Below, piece by piece: positions 27,101 through 37,016 of a stretch of 64,000 nt of DNA (its first letter is position 1; each line of letters opens with the position of its first letter). Under the pieces are notes generated by a model, which was given only the letters and a program-made list of their open reading frames with translations, did not search any database and had not been told where the DNA came from. The DNA comes from Sphingopyxis sp. H050 (GTDB taxonomy: Bacteria > Pseudomonadota > Alphaproteobacteria > Sphingomonadales > Sphingomonadaceae), in assembly GCF_001468265.1 (NCBI RefSeq), contig NZ_LNRZ01000003.1, positions 535,538 to 599,537 of the forward strand. The letters are read 5' to 3'. A program made the position numbers and the translations under genes.

Positions 27101-28732
27101 ATGCACCAGCTTTGGGGCGAGATGGATCGCCGCCTGCTCATCAAGCTCAGCAGCGCGGGGCTTGCCGCGCTCGCCCTGCCGGGCGCGGCGCAGGCGATGG
27201 CGGCGCAGGGCTTCACGCACAGCGTCGCGAGCGGCGAGCCCGGGCCGGACAGCGTGCTGCTCTGGACGCGCTACGCCGCGCCGTCGGATACGCGGCTGAC
27301 GGTCGAGCTGTCCGAAACGTCGGACTTTGCGCGCGTCGTCGCTGGCGGCAGCGTGACCGCCGCGGGCGACCGGGATCATACCGCCAAGCTGACGGTGAGC
27401 GGACTCCAGCCGGGGCGCTGGTATTATTATCGCTTCATCGCGCCTGACGGCACGCAGTCGCCGACCGGCCGGACGCGTACGTTGCCGCAGGGGCGGACGC
27501 GCGCCTTCACGCTGGCGCTCTTTTCCTGTTCGAACCTGCCCTTTGGCTGGTTCAACGCCTATGGCCACGCCGCGGCGCGGCAGGACATCGACCTCTGCGT
27601 CCATGTCGGCGACTATCTCTACGAGTACAAGGCCGGCGACTATCCCGCGGCGAAGGACATCGTCCCCGGACGGCTGGTGCAACCGACGCACGAGATCGTT
27701 GCGCTCGCCGACTATCGCCTCCGCTACGCCTCGTACCGCGCCGATCCCGACCTGCAGCGGCTGCACCAGCTGTTTCCGATGATCGCGCAGTGGGACGATC
27801 ACGAATTCGCGAACGACGTCTGGAAGGGCGGCGCCGAAAACCACAATGAGGGCGAGGGCAGCTGGACCGATCGCGCCGCCGCCGCCGAACGCGCGCACAG
27901 CGAGTGGATGCCCGTCGCCGATACGCGCTGGCGCGATTATCAGGTCGGCGACCTCGCGACGATCTTCCTCCCCGAAACGCGCGTCACGGCGCGCGACAAG
28001 CCCTTCGATCTGGGCGACCTGTTGAAGGGCAAGCGCGACGTCCCCGCGACGCTGAAGCAATTCGCCGAAACCGGCTACCGCGACCCCGCACGCCAGCTGA
28101 TGGGCGAGGTGCAGGAGCAATGGCTGTTCGACGGCTTCGCCAAGTCGGTGAGGGGCGGGACGCGCTGGCAGGTCTGCGCGCAGCAGATCGTCATGGGCTC
28201 GCTGTTCACCCCGCCCGAATCGCGCAACTGGTTCGGCGCCGACCAGCCCGATTATGTGAAGCGGCGCGTCGAAATCTCGCAGCTCGCGGCAAGGGCGGGG
28301 CTGCCGCTCAACATGGACAGCTGGGACGGCTATCCCGCGGCGCGCGACCGGCTGCTCGCTGCGGCGCAGCGCGCCGACGCCGATCTCGTCACCCTGTCGG
28401 GCGACAGCCACAACGCCTGGGCGTTCGACCTGACGCACGACGACCGCCCCGCAGGGATCGAGGTCGGCGGGCACAGCGTCACCTCGCCGGGCTTCGAAAG
28501 CTATACGCGCGGCATTTCGGACGCGGTCCGCGTCGCCGCGCTGCGCGGCTCGTCGCCGCAGCTCAAATGGGCAAACACGCAGGATCGCGGCTATGTGACC
28601 GTGGCGCTGACCCCCGATCGCGTCACCGCCGACTGGCACAGTGTCGCGTCGGTGCGCGAGCACGACCTGAAACTGTCGGGCTCGCACCGCATGACCACGA
28701 TGCGCGGCACGCGGAAGTACGACGCCGCTTAG
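27101..28732 (+). CDS. PhoD-family alkaline phosphatase, Tat-exported
   Basis: The 543-residue protein has a twin-arginine signal (MDRRLLIKLSSAG, residues 8-20, cleavage near AQA), an N-terminal Ig-like PhoD_N domain (about 35-125) and a metallophosphatase domain with VHVGDYLYEY, QWDDHEFANDVW and GDSHNAWAF. PhoD enzymes release phosphate from mono- and diesters in the periplasm using Ca and Fe. An in-frame ATG at 27122 would place the RR motif right at the start. Its stop shares bases with that of the convergent crotonase gene. Confidence 0.9.
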   Translation: MHQLWGEMDRRLLIKLSSAGLAALALPGAAQAMAAQGFTHSVASGEPGPDSVLLWTRYAAPSDTRLTVELSETSDFARVVAGGSVTAAGDRDHTAKLTVSGLQPGRWYYYRFIAPDGTQSPTGRTRTLPQGRTRAFTLALFSCSNLPFGWFNAYGHAAARQDIDLCVHVGDYLYEYKAGDYPAAKDIVPGRLVQPTHEIVALADYRLRYASYRADPDLQRLHQLFPMIAQWDDHEFANDVWKGGAENHNEGEGSWTDRAAAAERAHSEWMPVADTRWRDYQVGDLATIFLPETRVTARDKPFDLGDLLKGKRDVPATLKQFAETGYRDPARQLMGEVQEQWLFDGFAKSVRGGTRWQVCAQQIVMGSLFTPPESRNWFGADQPDYVKRRVEISQLAARAGLPLNMDSWDGYPAARDRLLAAAQRADADLVTLSGDSHNAWAFDLTHDDRPAGIEVGGHSVTSPGFESYTRGISDAVRVAALRGSSPQLKWANTQDRGYVTVALTPDRVTADWHSVASVREHDLKLSGSHRMTTMRGTRKYDAA

Positions 28733-29652
28733 CTGTAGGGCGGCGTGTCCTCGAACTCGTCGAACCACGGATAGTCGTTGGCGACGCTCGCGGTGAAATT
28801 GGGCGGCCGCTTTTCGAGGAAGCTCATCACGCCCTCGACGGCGTCGGGGCTGCGCCCGCGCGAGAAGATCACCCGGCTGTCCCAGCGGTGCGCGTGGATC
28901 GGGTGCGGCGCACCAAGCATCCGCCACAGCATGTGGCGGGTCAGCGCGACCGAGACAGGCGCGCTGTCGGCGGTCATCTCGCGCGCCTTGGCGATCGCCG
29001 CGTCGATCAGCGCGCCCGGCGCGTGGACCGACTGGACGAGGCCCTTTTCATGCGCCTCGGCGGCCGAGATGAGGCGGCCCGAATAGCAGAGGTCGACCGC
29101 GTTCGCGATGCCGATCAGGCGCGGCAGGAACCAGCTTGACGCCGCTTCGGGCACGATGCCGCGGCGCGCGAAGACGAAGCCATAGCGTGCGGTCTCGCTG
29201 GCGAGCCGCGCGTCCATCGGCAGCGTCATCGTCGCGCCGATCCCGACCGCGGCGCCGTTGATCGCGCCGAGCACCGGCTTCTTCGCGGCGAAGATGCGCA
29301 TCGTGACGCGCCCGCCGCCGTCCTGCACCAGCGGATGCGACCAGTTGATCGTGCCGTCCTCGGCCACCGGGCTTTTCGAGACGCCGGGGGGCAATTGCCC
29401 CAGCTTGTCGGCGCGCTTGTCGTAATCGAACGTGTCGCCGCCGCCGCCAAGGTCGGCGCCGGCGCAATAGGCCTTCTCTCCATGCCCGGTGAAGATCACC
29501 GCGCGCACGCCGTCGTCGGCGTCGCAATCGTCGAGCGCGGCGATGATCTCGGCCATCATGTCGGCGGTGAAGGCGTTCATCTTCTCGGGGCGATAGAGGG
29601 TCAGGAGGGCGATCCCCTCATGCTTGTCGAGGCGAATCTGGTCGTAGCTCAT
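28729..29652 (-). CDS. Crotonase-family enoyl-CoA hydratase/isomerase
   Basis: The 307-residue protein starts MSYDQIRLDKHEGI and has the crotonase core: RPEKMNAFT, an oxyanion-hole region around EKAYCAGADLGG (about 68-80), and GAAVGIGATMTLPMDARLAS. It is 40-50 residues longer than a typical hydratase, with an insert near 80-110 (DKLGQLPPGVSKS) and an extended C-terminus. Likely fatty-acid or branched-chain acyl-CoA degradation; the substrate is not clear. A LiuR-like palindrome lies about 60 bp upstream. Confidence 0.87.
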   Translation of the reverse strand: MSYDQIRLDKHEGIALLTLYRPEKMNAFTADMMAEIIAALDDCDADDGVRAVIFTGHGEKAYCAGADLGGGGDTFDYDKRADKLGQLPPGVSKSPVAEDGTINWSHPLVQDGGGRVTMRIFAAKKPVLGAINGAAVGIGATMTLPMDARLASETARYGFVFARRGIVPEAASSWFLPRLIGIANAVDLCYSGRLISAAEAHEKGLVQSVHAPGALIDAAIAKAREMTADSAPVSVALTRHMLWRMLGAPHPIHAHRWDSRVIFSRGRSPDAVEGVMSFLEKRPPNFTASVANDYPWFDEFEDTPPYS

Positions 29653-29711
29653 GTCTCTCTCCTTGCCGTTACGGCCATCGTTGCAAGCGGCACGGGCGAA
29701 GGCAAGCTCTA

Positions 29712-29729
29712 GTTTACGTAAGCGTAAAG
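29712..29729 (-). promoter_or_regulatory. LiuR-like operator TTTACG-TAAG-CGTAAA
   Basis: TTTACG (29713-29718) and CGTAAA (29723-29728) are inverted arms four bases apart, 60-77 bp upstream of the crotonase start. The sequence is one base from the TTTACGTnnACGTAAA-type sites I associate with MerR-family LiuR regulators of branched-chain acid catabolism. Motif match only. Confidence 0.45.
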
Positions 29730-29733
29730 ACAT

Positions 29734-29815
29734 ATCCTCCCTGCGGCGCAGCCGTGGGGAGGGGGACCACGCGCTACGCGCTGCCCCCTCGCCATCGCCA
29801 CGCGACAGGGAGGAT
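29734..29815. repeat. Palindromic repeat, family B, short form
   Basis: ATCCTCCCTGC and its complement bound an 82-base element with an inner GCGCTACGCGC stem. It lies in the 294-base gap between the divergent crotonase and purC genes; the remainder holds the LiuR-like site and no gene. Confidence 0.8.
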
Positions 29816-29946
29816 TGGCTTGCAACCCCGGGGATGACGCGCGGTTTCTTTGCCGCTATAGGCGCCCCGACCGCCCCGGTGCCGCGTCTCCCCCGTGAGT
29901 CGCCTGCCGGGGCCATTCATTTGGTTCCGACAGAAAGTGCCAGCCC

Positions 29947-30723
29947 ATGTCCCGTCGCCGTCAGATCTACGAAGGCAAAGCGAAGATCCTGTACGAGGGT
30001 CCCGAACCCGGCACGCTGATCCAGTATTTCAAGGACGATGCGACCGCGTTCAACGCCCAGAAAAAGGGCACGATCAGCGGCAAGGGCGTGCTCAATAACC
30101 GGATTTCGGAGCATGTCTTCACGCTGCTCGGCAATATCGGCGTGCCGACCCACTTCATCCGCCGCCTCAACATGCGCGAGCAGCTGATCCGCCAGGTCGA
30201 GATCGTGCCGATCGAGGTGATCGTGCGCAATGTCGCCGCGGGCACGCTGTCGAAGCGTCTCGGCATCGAGGAAGGGACGCAGCTTCCGCGCACCCTCATC
30301 GAATATTGCTACAAGGACGATGCGCTGGGCGATCCGCTCGTCGCCGAGGAGCATATCGCCTGCTTCAACTGGTGCAGCCAGGAAGAACTCCACGATATCC
30401 AGGACATGGCGATCCGCATCAACGACTTCATGTCGGGCATGTTCGCCGCGGTCGGCATCCGCCTCGTCGACTTCAAGCTCGAATTCGGCCGGCTGTACGA
30501 CGGCGATTTCAGCCGCATCATCCTGGCCGACGAGATCAGCCCCGACGGCTGCCGCCTGTGGGACATGACGACCAACGAAAAGCTCGACAAGGATCGCTTC
30601 CGCCGCGACCTCGGCGGTGAGGTCGAGGCCTATCAGGAAGTCGCGCGCCGGCTGGGCCTGCTGCCCGAGGGCGGCGACAACGCCGTTCTCGACCTCGAAA
30701 GCCACCGCAAGAAAAAGAGCTGA
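29947..30723 (+). CDS. purC: SAICAR synthetase (PurC)
   Basis: A 258-residue enzyme with [18 protein letters not shown], the [17 protein letters not shown] loop and FKLEFGR, all diagnostic. It joins CAIR with aspartate in purine synthesis. It is separated from purS-purQ by about 5 kb holding an M16 peptidase and the bfr/bfd genes. Confidence 0.97.
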   Translation: MSRRRQIYEGKAKILYEGPEPGTLIQYFKDDATAFNAQKKGTISGKGVLNNRISEHVFTLLGNIGVPTHFIRRLNMREQLIRQVEIVPIEVIVRNVAAGTLSKRLGIEEGTQLPRTLIEYCYKDDALGDPLVAEEHIACFNWCSQEELHDIQDMAIRINDFMSGMFAAVGIRLVDFKLEFGRLYDGDFSRIILADEISPDGCRLWDMTTNEKLDKDRFRRDLGGEVEAYQEVARRLGLLPEGGDNAVLDLESHRKKKS

Positions 30724-30891
30724 CCCCCGGATGCCGGCGCCGACGCCGGCCGCGTCCCCGCCGGCATCGGGCAGACCGCGCTCGCTGCCGCCCCGGCGGC
30801 TGATCGGGGCGACATGTCGTCGGTCGAAAGCTCGGGCCGGCTAGGCGGGGCATCGCTTGACCCTTGCCAGGATGGCCGCCACATCAAGGAC

Positions 30892-33783
30892 ATGAAGACC
30901 AACCTGCTCCGGCGCGTCCCGATCGCGCTGTCGCCCCTCGTCCTCCTCGCCGTCGGCGCCGCGCCCGTCTATGCCAAGGAAAAGGCGGCTCAGCCTGCGG
31001 CCACGGCGACGGTCAACCCGCAAAGCGCCGCGGCCAGGGCGTGGGGCTTCGCCGCCAGCGACATCCCCGTCGATCCCAACATCGTCTTCGGCGTCCTGCC
31101 GAACGGGATGAAATATGCGCTGCTAAAGAACAGCACGCCAAAGGACAGCGTGATCCTGCGCATGCGCTTCGACGTCGGCAGCTTCGCCGAGGCCGACGAC
31201 CAGCGCGGCCTGGCGCATTTCCTCGAACATATGGCGTTCAACGGGTCGACCAACGTGCCCGAGGGCGAGATGATCAAGCTGCTCGAGCGCAAGGGGCTCG
31301 CCTTCGGCGCCGACACCAACGCCTCGACCGGCTTCGACCAGACGGTGTACAAGCTCGACCTGCCCAATGCGTCGGACGACCTGATCGACACCGGTCTGAT
31401 GCTGATGCGCGAGACCGCGAGCGAACTGACGATCGATCCCGCGGCGGTCGATCGCGAGCGCGGGATCATCCTGTCCGAACGGCGCGCGCGCGACACCTAT
31501 CAGCTGCGCAGCCTGATCGACCAGCTCGACTTCCAGATGCAGGGGATGAAGGTCGCAAACCGCATTCCCATCGGCACCGAGGAGGTGATCAAGACCGCGC
31601 CGGTTGCCCGGTTGCGCGATCTCTACGACCGTTATTATCGCCCCGAACGCGCGACGCTGGTCATGGTCGGCGATTTCGATCCCGCCGCGATCGAGGCGAA
31701 GATCAAGGCGCGTTTCGGCGACTGGAAAGGCCGGGGCCCCGGGGGCGCCGACCCCGACATCGGCAATCTCGATTACAGGCGCGCCGCGGCCGCCGACGAT
31801 TTCACCGATCCCGCGATCCAGGATTCGGTGACGATCGCCGCTTTCCGTCCGTGGGTGCTCGAACCCGACAGCAAGGCGAAGCGCGCGCGCAACCTGGCCG
31901 AGGAAGTCGGCGAGGCGATCGTCAGCCGCCGCCTGTCGAAGATCGCGCTCGCCGAGGATTCGCCGATCCTCGGCGGCTATTTCGCCGATGCCGAGGGCTG
32001 GAAGGTCTTCGAGCAGCTGACGATCGGCGCCACCGCCAAGGAAGGCGCGTGGAAGGAAGCGCTCGCGCTTGTCGAGCAGGAGTGGCGCCGCGCCGCCGAG
32101 CATGGGTTCACGCAGGCCGAGGTCGACGAGCAGATCGCCAACCGCCGCACGGCCTTCAAGAATGCCGTCGCGGGCGTGACGACGCGGCGCAGCGACGGTC
32201 TCGCCGACACGCTGATCGAGGCGTCGGACGGGGATTTCGTCGTCACCCGCCCCGAAACCGGGCAGGCGCTGTTCGAGGCCGAAGCGCCGAAGCTCAACGC
32301 GGAGACGGTGACCGCCGCCTTCCGCAAGCGGCTGGAAGGCTTCAGCCCGCCGCTCGCGCGGATTGCGGTCAAGAAGCCCGTCGAGGGCGGCGCCGACGCC
32401 ATCCTCGCGGCGCTGAAAGCGTCGCAGCAGGTCGCGGTCGCTGCGCCGACGGCGGCCGAAAGCGCGGCCTTCGCCTACAATGATTTCGGCGCGCCGGGGA
32501 AGGTGGTCAGCGACACGCGGATCGAGGACCTGGGCATCCGCCGCGTCCGCTTCGCGAACAATGTGATGCTCAACATCAAGAAGACCGATTTCCAGAAGGA
32601 CCGCGTCTCGCTGTCGATGCGTGTCGACGGCGGCACCTTGCTTGCGACGCGCGAAGATCCGACGCGGGTCGCGCTCGCGGGGTCGATCGTCGTCGGCGGA
32701 CTCGAAGCGCACAGCTTCGACGAGCTGCGTACGATCCTGGCGGGCAAGACGGTCAGCCCCAGCTTCGGCTCGGCTGCCGACGCCTTCGGCGGCACGGCGC
32801 TGACCTCGCCCGAGGACTTCGCGCTGCAGGCGAAGCTGATGACCGCCTATCTGATCCACCCCGGCTATCGCCCCGACGGGCTGGCGCTGCTGCGCCGCGT
32901 CCTGCCGCAGCAATATGCCGCGAACGACGCGACCCCGGGCGCGGTGCTGGCGCGCGATGCCGGCGGCATCCTGGCCAACGACGATCCGCGTTCGCAGACG
33001 CCGCCGCTCGACAAGATGATGACGCTCGACTGGAACGGGCTGAAGCCAGCGATCGCCGACAGCTTCGATCATGGCGCGATCGAGATCGGCGTCGTCGGCG
33101 ACATCGACGAGCAGGCCGCGATCGATGCGATCGCCGCGACCTTCGGGGCGCTGCCCGAGCGGCGCGCCGCCTTCGACCCGCGCGACGCAGCGCGCGTGCG
33201 CCACTATGCCGCCGACCGCAGCGAGCGGACGCTGATCCACAAGGGACCGGCCGAGCAGGCCGAGCTCCGCGTCTACTGGCCGGCGCGCGACGACAGCGAC
33301 CTTGCCGAGACGATGCAGCTGGGCCTGTTGTCGCGGGTGATGCAGCTGAAGCTGACCGAAGAGCTGCGCGAGAAGCTGGGCGAGAGCTACAGCCCCGGCG
33401 CGGGCGCCAGCCTGTCCGACGAGTTCCCCGGCTATGGGCTCCTCTTCGCGGCAAGTAACATCGACTATAAGGATATCGCGACGACGCGCGGCGCGATCTT
33501 CACCATCGCGAAGGAGCTGCGCGACGCGCCGGTCGACGCCGACCTGATCGAGCGCGCGCGCAAGCCGATGCTGGAGGCGATGATCAAGGCGCGGCGCGAG
33601 AACAGCTATTGGCTGCCTTATGTGGCGGAGGCGACGACGCGCGAAGACCGGCTCGACCGCAGCCGCAAGAGCATCGCGATCGTCGAATCTGTCACCCCCG
33701 CCGCGTTGCAGGCGCTGGCGAAACGCTATCTCGTCGACGACAAGGCGCTGGTGATCAAGGCGGTGAGCGACAAGGCGAAGTAG
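30892..33783 (+). CDS. M16-family zinc metallopeptidase, two-repeat, secreted
   Basis: From ATG 30892 the product has 963 residues and a signal peptide (cleavage after VYA). The N-terminal repeat has the inverted zinc motif HFLEH (H109, E112, H113) and a downstream Glu in the RERGIILSE segment (about 187-195). The second half repeats the fold without the motif, as in pitrilysin-type enzymes. It degrades oligopeptides in the periplasm. The frame is open back to 30814, but the signal peptide argues for 30892. Confidence 0.92.
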   Translation: MKTNLLRRVPIALSPLVLLAVGAAPVYAKEKAAQPAATATVNPQSAAARAWGFAASDIPVDPNIVFGVLPNGMKYALLKNSTPKDSVILRMRFDVGSFAEADDQRGLAHFLEHMAFNGSTNVPEGEMIKLLERKGLAFGADTNASTGFDQTVYKLDLPNASDDLIDTGLMLMRETASELTIDPAAVDRERGIILSERRARDTYQLRSLIDQLDFQMQGMKVANRIPIGTEEVIKTAPVARLRDLYDRYYRPERATLVMVGDFDPAAIEAKIKARFGDWKGRGPGGADPDIGNLDYRRAAAADDFTDPAIQDSVTIAAFRPWVLEPDSKAKRARNLAEEVGEAIVSRRLSKIALAEDSPILGGYFADAEGWKVFEQLTIGATAKEGAWKEALALVEQEWRRAAEHGFTQAEVDEQIANRRTAFKNAVAGVTTRRSDGLADTLIEASDGDFVVTRPETGQALFEAEAPKLNAETVTAAFRKRLEGFSPPLARIAVKKPVEGGADAILAALKASQQVAVAAPTAAESAAFAYNDFGAPGKVVSDTRIEDLGIRRVRFANNVMLNIKKTDFQKDRVSLSMRVDGGTLLATREDPTRVALAGSIVVGGLEAHSFDELRTILAGKTVSPSFGSAADAFGGTALTSPEDFALQAKLMTAYLIHPGYRPDGLALLRRVLPQQYAANDATPGAVLARDAGGILANDDPRSQTPPLDKMMTLDWNGLKPAIADSFDHGAIEIGVVGDIDEQAAIDAIAATFGALPERRAAFDPRDAARVRHYAADRSERTLIHKGPAEQAELRVYWPARDDSDLAETMQLGLLSRVMQLKLTEELREKLGESYSPGAGASLSDEFPGYGLLFAASNIDYKDIATTRGAIFTIAKELRDAPVDADLIERARKPMLEAMIKARRENSYWLPYVAEATTREDRLDRSRKSIAIVESVTPAALQALAKRYLVDDKALVIKAVSDKAK

Positions 33784-33877
33784 GGCCGGTTGCGGACGGT
33801 TGCAGACGCTGGCAACGATGATATGTGCGGTGGCCCTGACACGGTCGGCGTGGGCGCGATAGTTCACTCTTGCGTTG

Positions 33878-33904
33878 CGGCGGGTTCGAGTCCCGCCCGT
33901 GGGT
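33878..33904 (+). other. tRNA-like T-arm fragment
   Basis: GCGGG-TTCGAGT-CCCGC (33880-33896) is a canonical T-arm, followed by CCGTGGG and T, the place of an acceptor 3' strand. The matching 5' strand (CCCACGG) and a D-arm are not found about 70 bases upstream, so this is not an intact tRNA. It may be a relic or chance. The rest of the 350-base gap (33784-34137) contains the 141-bp repeat. Confidence 0.3.
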
Positions 33905-33956
33905 CCCTTCACTTCGCCGTCGATCTGGATGCAATGACCGGAATCGACCGGAAGGC

Positions 33957-34097
33957 GACATTTATAGCTTCGTCATCCTGAACTTGTTTCAGGATCCACG
34001 GCCTACCGTTTCCTTCGGCGCAGCATTTCATTCGAGCTCAGCCCATGGATGCTGAAACAAGTTCAGCATGACGAGAATTGAGGGGCAGCTAACCACC
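33957..34097. repeat. 141-bp dispersed repeat, copy 2
   Basis: It matches 1618-1758 in the same orientation with one difference (GCAGC for GCGGC near 34022). The flanks of the two copies are unrelated, so the unit boundaries are sharp. Confidence 0.85.
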
Positions 34098-34137
34098 TCA
34101 AGCCAGCCATTCATGCCGCTGGACAGCCGCCTCCTCG

Positions 34138-34428
34138 TCAAACCCGCCCCGGCGCCCTTGCGCGGACGAAATTCTCGAGCGCGCCGTAAAGCATCTCGCG
34201 CGCGTCGCTGCCCAGCATCTCGGCGGTCAGCCAGTCGAACTGCACCCGGTCGCGTGCCCCCGCGGCGATGACGACGCCGGCGAGCAGCGCCTCGTCGAAG
34301 CTGACGCGCGGGCAGCAGGGCGGGGCGACCGCGAAGGGGTCGGGCCAGACATGGCCGATCGCCTCGACGACCAGGCGGTAGCGCCGCGCCGCGAGGATGT
34401 TGCCCCAGCGGCGTTCGAGTTCGGGCAT
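34138..34428 (-). CDS. Hypothetical protein, possibly frameshifted at its 5' end
   Basis: This frame gives 96 residues beginning MPELERRWGN, with no family I know. A plausible N-terminus (MQSSELVRKFAEQPLVRDLP) starts at ATG 34514 in another frame and reads into the region just before 34428. A single-base indel near 34430-34445 would join them into one protein of about 124 residues. Either a frameshift, a sequencing error, or two short genes. It lies between a repeat and the bfr terminator. Confidence 0.5.
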   Translation of the reverse strand: MPELERRWGNILAARRYRLVVEAIGHVWPDPFAVAPPCCPRVSFDEALLAGVVIAAGARDRVQFDWLTAEMLGSDAREMLYGALENFVRARAPGRV

Positions 34429-34663
34429 CGGGTCGCGCTCGGCGCGGCGTCGATGGGCAGGTCGCGAACCAATGGCTGCTCGGCGAATTTCCGGACCAGT
34501 TCGCTGCTCTGCATGAAGCCTCCCGCATGGCGGCCCATTGGCTTGATCCCGCTCCGGGGCCGAAAAAGATGCCGGCCGCTATAAAGCATCGCCTTATGTT
34601 GCAGCGGCCGGCAGGAGGGGACTGCCCGACTGTGCTATTGAGAATTATTCGCAAATACAAGCG

Positions 34664-34691
34664 AAAAAAGAGGCGCCCCGAAGGCGCCCCT
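34664..34691 (-). terminator. Terminator of bfr
   Basis: On the minus strand AGGGGCGCC (34691-34683) pairs with GGCGCCTCT (34677-34669, one G-U) around a 5-base loop and is followed by TTTTTT. It lies about 95 bases after the bfr stop. Confidence 0.8.
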
Positions 34692-34715
34692 GAAAATGGC
34701 GGATTTTCAAACTCT

Positions 34716-34773
34716 TCATCCCGGCGAAAGGTAACCGGGATCACGTGCCTGCGGTCACCCTTCGCCGGGATGA
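34716..34773. repeat. Palindromic repeat, family D-like
   Basis: Perfect 13-bp arms TCATCCCGGCGAA (34716-34728) and their complement (34761-34773), between the bfr stop and its terminator. Confidence 0.75.
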
Positions 34774-34783
34774 CAGATTCGGA

Positions 34784-35266
34784 TCAATCTTCGCTGACCG
34801 GCTTCGACTGCAGCTGGATATAGTTCTCGATTCCCATGCGCTCGATCATCTCGAACTGCTTTTCGAGCTCGTCGACATGGTGCTCCTCGCTTTCGAGAAT
34901 GTCCGAAAAGAGGTCGCGGCTGACATAGTCGCGCACGCTCTCGCAATGCGCGATGGCGTCCTTGAGCAGCGGGATCGCCTCTTCCTCGACCGCAAGGTCG
35001 GCCTTCAGGATTTCCTCGACCGTCTCGCCGACGCGCAGGCGGCCCAGCAGCTGGAAGTTGGGGAGGCCGCCGAGGAAGAGGACGCGGTCGGCCAGCTTGT
35101 CGGCATGCTTCATCTCGTCGATCGATTCTTCGCGCTCGAATGCGGCGAGGCGCGCGACGCCCCAATTGTCGAGCAAGCGATAATGCAGCCAGTACTGGTT
35201 GATCGCGGTCAGTTCGTTCTTGAGCGCCTCGTTGAGAAAATCGATGACCTTTGCGTCGCCCTTCAT
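34784..35266 (-). CDS. bfr: Bacterioferritin
   Basis: A 160-residue four-helix ferritin with the haem ligand M52 (ESIDEMKHADKLADR) and ferroxidase residues E18, E51, H54, a second Glu near 94 and an ExxH in the SEEHHVDELE helix. It stores iron as a 24-mer in the cytosol. bfd lies about 100 bases upstream on the same strand, as expected for a store-and-release pair. Confidence 0.96.
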   Translation of the reverse strand: MKGDAKVIDFLNEALKNELTAINQYWLHYRLLDNWGVARLAAFEREESIDEMKHADKLADRVLFLGGLPNFQLLGRLRVGETVEEILKADLAVEEEAIPLLKDAIAHCESVRDYVSRDLFSDILESEEHHVDELEKQFEMIERMGIENYIQLQSKPVSED

Positions 35267-35365
35267 GAAGATGTCCTGTTCTTGTCGGGATGGGAATGAT
35301 GGCCGGCATCATACCCTCCCGGCCGAATCAGGCCAAGGTCAAAAACGGCGGATTTTCAACGAAAA

Positions 35366-35539
35366 TCAGGCGGTCGCCGCGGCGTCTTTGATGATATTGC
35401 GAGCGAAAGGCAGGCACTGGCCGCACTTGGGTTTGCGACCCAGTTGCGCATAGGCCGCCTTGGCGCACCGCAATTGGCCGTCCCGCGCGACATCGCGCAG
35501 ATCGCGTTCCCTTATTGCGTTGCAGACACAGACGACCAT
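35366..35539 (-). CDS. bfd: Bacterioferritin-associated [2Fe-2S] ferredoxin
   Basis: The 57-residue protein has cluster ligands C4 and C6 (VCVCN) and C39/C42 (KCGQC), the Bfd spacing. It donates electrons to bacterioferritin so that stored iron is released. ATG 35539 is preceded by AGGA at eight bases; an in-frame ATG at 35563 exists. Two Fur-like boxes lie upstream, and a short GATTTTC/GAAAATC hairpin overlaps the stop. Confidence 0.93.
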   Translation of the reverse strand: MVVCVCNAIRERDLRDVARDGQLRCAKAAYAQLGRKPKCGQCLPFARNIIKDAAATA

Positions 35540-35576
35540 GTGCGAATCCTTCTCAACAAGCATGATCTAGGGATAG

Positions 35577-35616
35577 TGCGACGGATTCGCAACAGGAAAG
35601 TTGCGACTGACTCGCA
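35577..35616 (-). promoter_or_regulatory. Two tandem Fur-like boxes TGCGA-N5-TCGCA before bfd
   Basis: TGCGA-N5-TCGCA occurs at 35577-35591 and at 35602-35616, 25 bases centre to centre, with perfect arms. A third, imperfect copy (TGCGA-N5-TCTCA) overlaps 35541-35555 near the bfd ribosome-binding site. Alphaproteobacterial Fur sites often contain such TGCGA..TCGCA arms. The sites also lie 100-150 bp upstream of purS on the other strand. Confidence 0.55.
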
Positions 35617-35721
35617 GTCCGAAAAGCGCCATTTTTCGTGACCGCGCCCCTTGCCCGAAATGTGATTCGCGGGCATAGGCGCGCCCATCTTCCCAAGCCC
35701 GCACGAGCAAAGGTCCGCCCC

Positions 35722-35952
35722 ATGAAAGTGAATGTCTATGTGACGCTCAAGCCGGGGGTTCTCGACCCGCAGGGCAAGGCGATCCATCATGCGCTCGAGG
35801 GGCTGGGCTTCGGCGGCGTCGCCGATGTCCGCGCCGGCCGGTTTATCGAACTCGACGTCGCCGACGGCACCAGCGATGCCGATCTCGACGCGATGTGCGC
35901 GAAGTTGCTCGCCAACACGGTGATCGAAAACTACCGCATCGAACGTCCATAA
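35722..35952 (+). CDS. purS: FGAM synthase subunit PurS
   Basis: A 76-residue protein ([20 protein letters not shown]) with the PurS fold signature G-x-x-x-V-x-D-V-R-x-G-R-F. It bridges PurL and PurQ in the three-subunit FGAM synthase. ATG 35722 is the family start. purQ follows 14 bases after its stop. Confidence 0.95.
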   Translation: MKVNVYVTLKPGVLDPQGKAIHHALEGLGFGGVADVRAGRFIELDVADGTSDADLDAMCAKLLANTVIENYRIERP

Positions 35953-35966
35953 AGGGAACCGCCGCC

Positions 35967-36632
<666 letters not shown>

Positions 36633-37016
36633 TACGTCCTCGGCCGCCTCGGTCGGCGCCTTAGGCCGCGGCTTCGGCTGCAACCAGCGCCCGACGAGCA
36701 GCAGTACGGTCGGCCAGAACATCGTGTTCCAGATGTCGTGCCAGTGCGCCGGATCGGGCTGGATCGAAGACCGGTTGATTTCGGCGGTGATGTCCAGCCA
36801 TTCGCCACCGCAGGCCATCGCCAGCACCCCCAGCCAAGCGACAAACCAGCCGCCGCGCCAGCGCCAGAGCAGGCGTATGGTCAGAAAAAGCGCCATCCCG
36901 AAATAGATGTGCAACGCGTCCTTATCGAGGCCGGTCGCTTCGATGACCGAAAGTTTCCGTGCCTCGAACAGCGAAGCCAGCTCAATCAACGTCATGAAAT
37001 TCGAATCCCGGGGAGG

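Noticed and set aside
31123..33912. 929-codon open frame antisense to the M16 peptidase
   Set aside because: Arg/Ala/Asp-biased sequence mirroring the codon pattern of the clear M16 gene; no motif or start signal.
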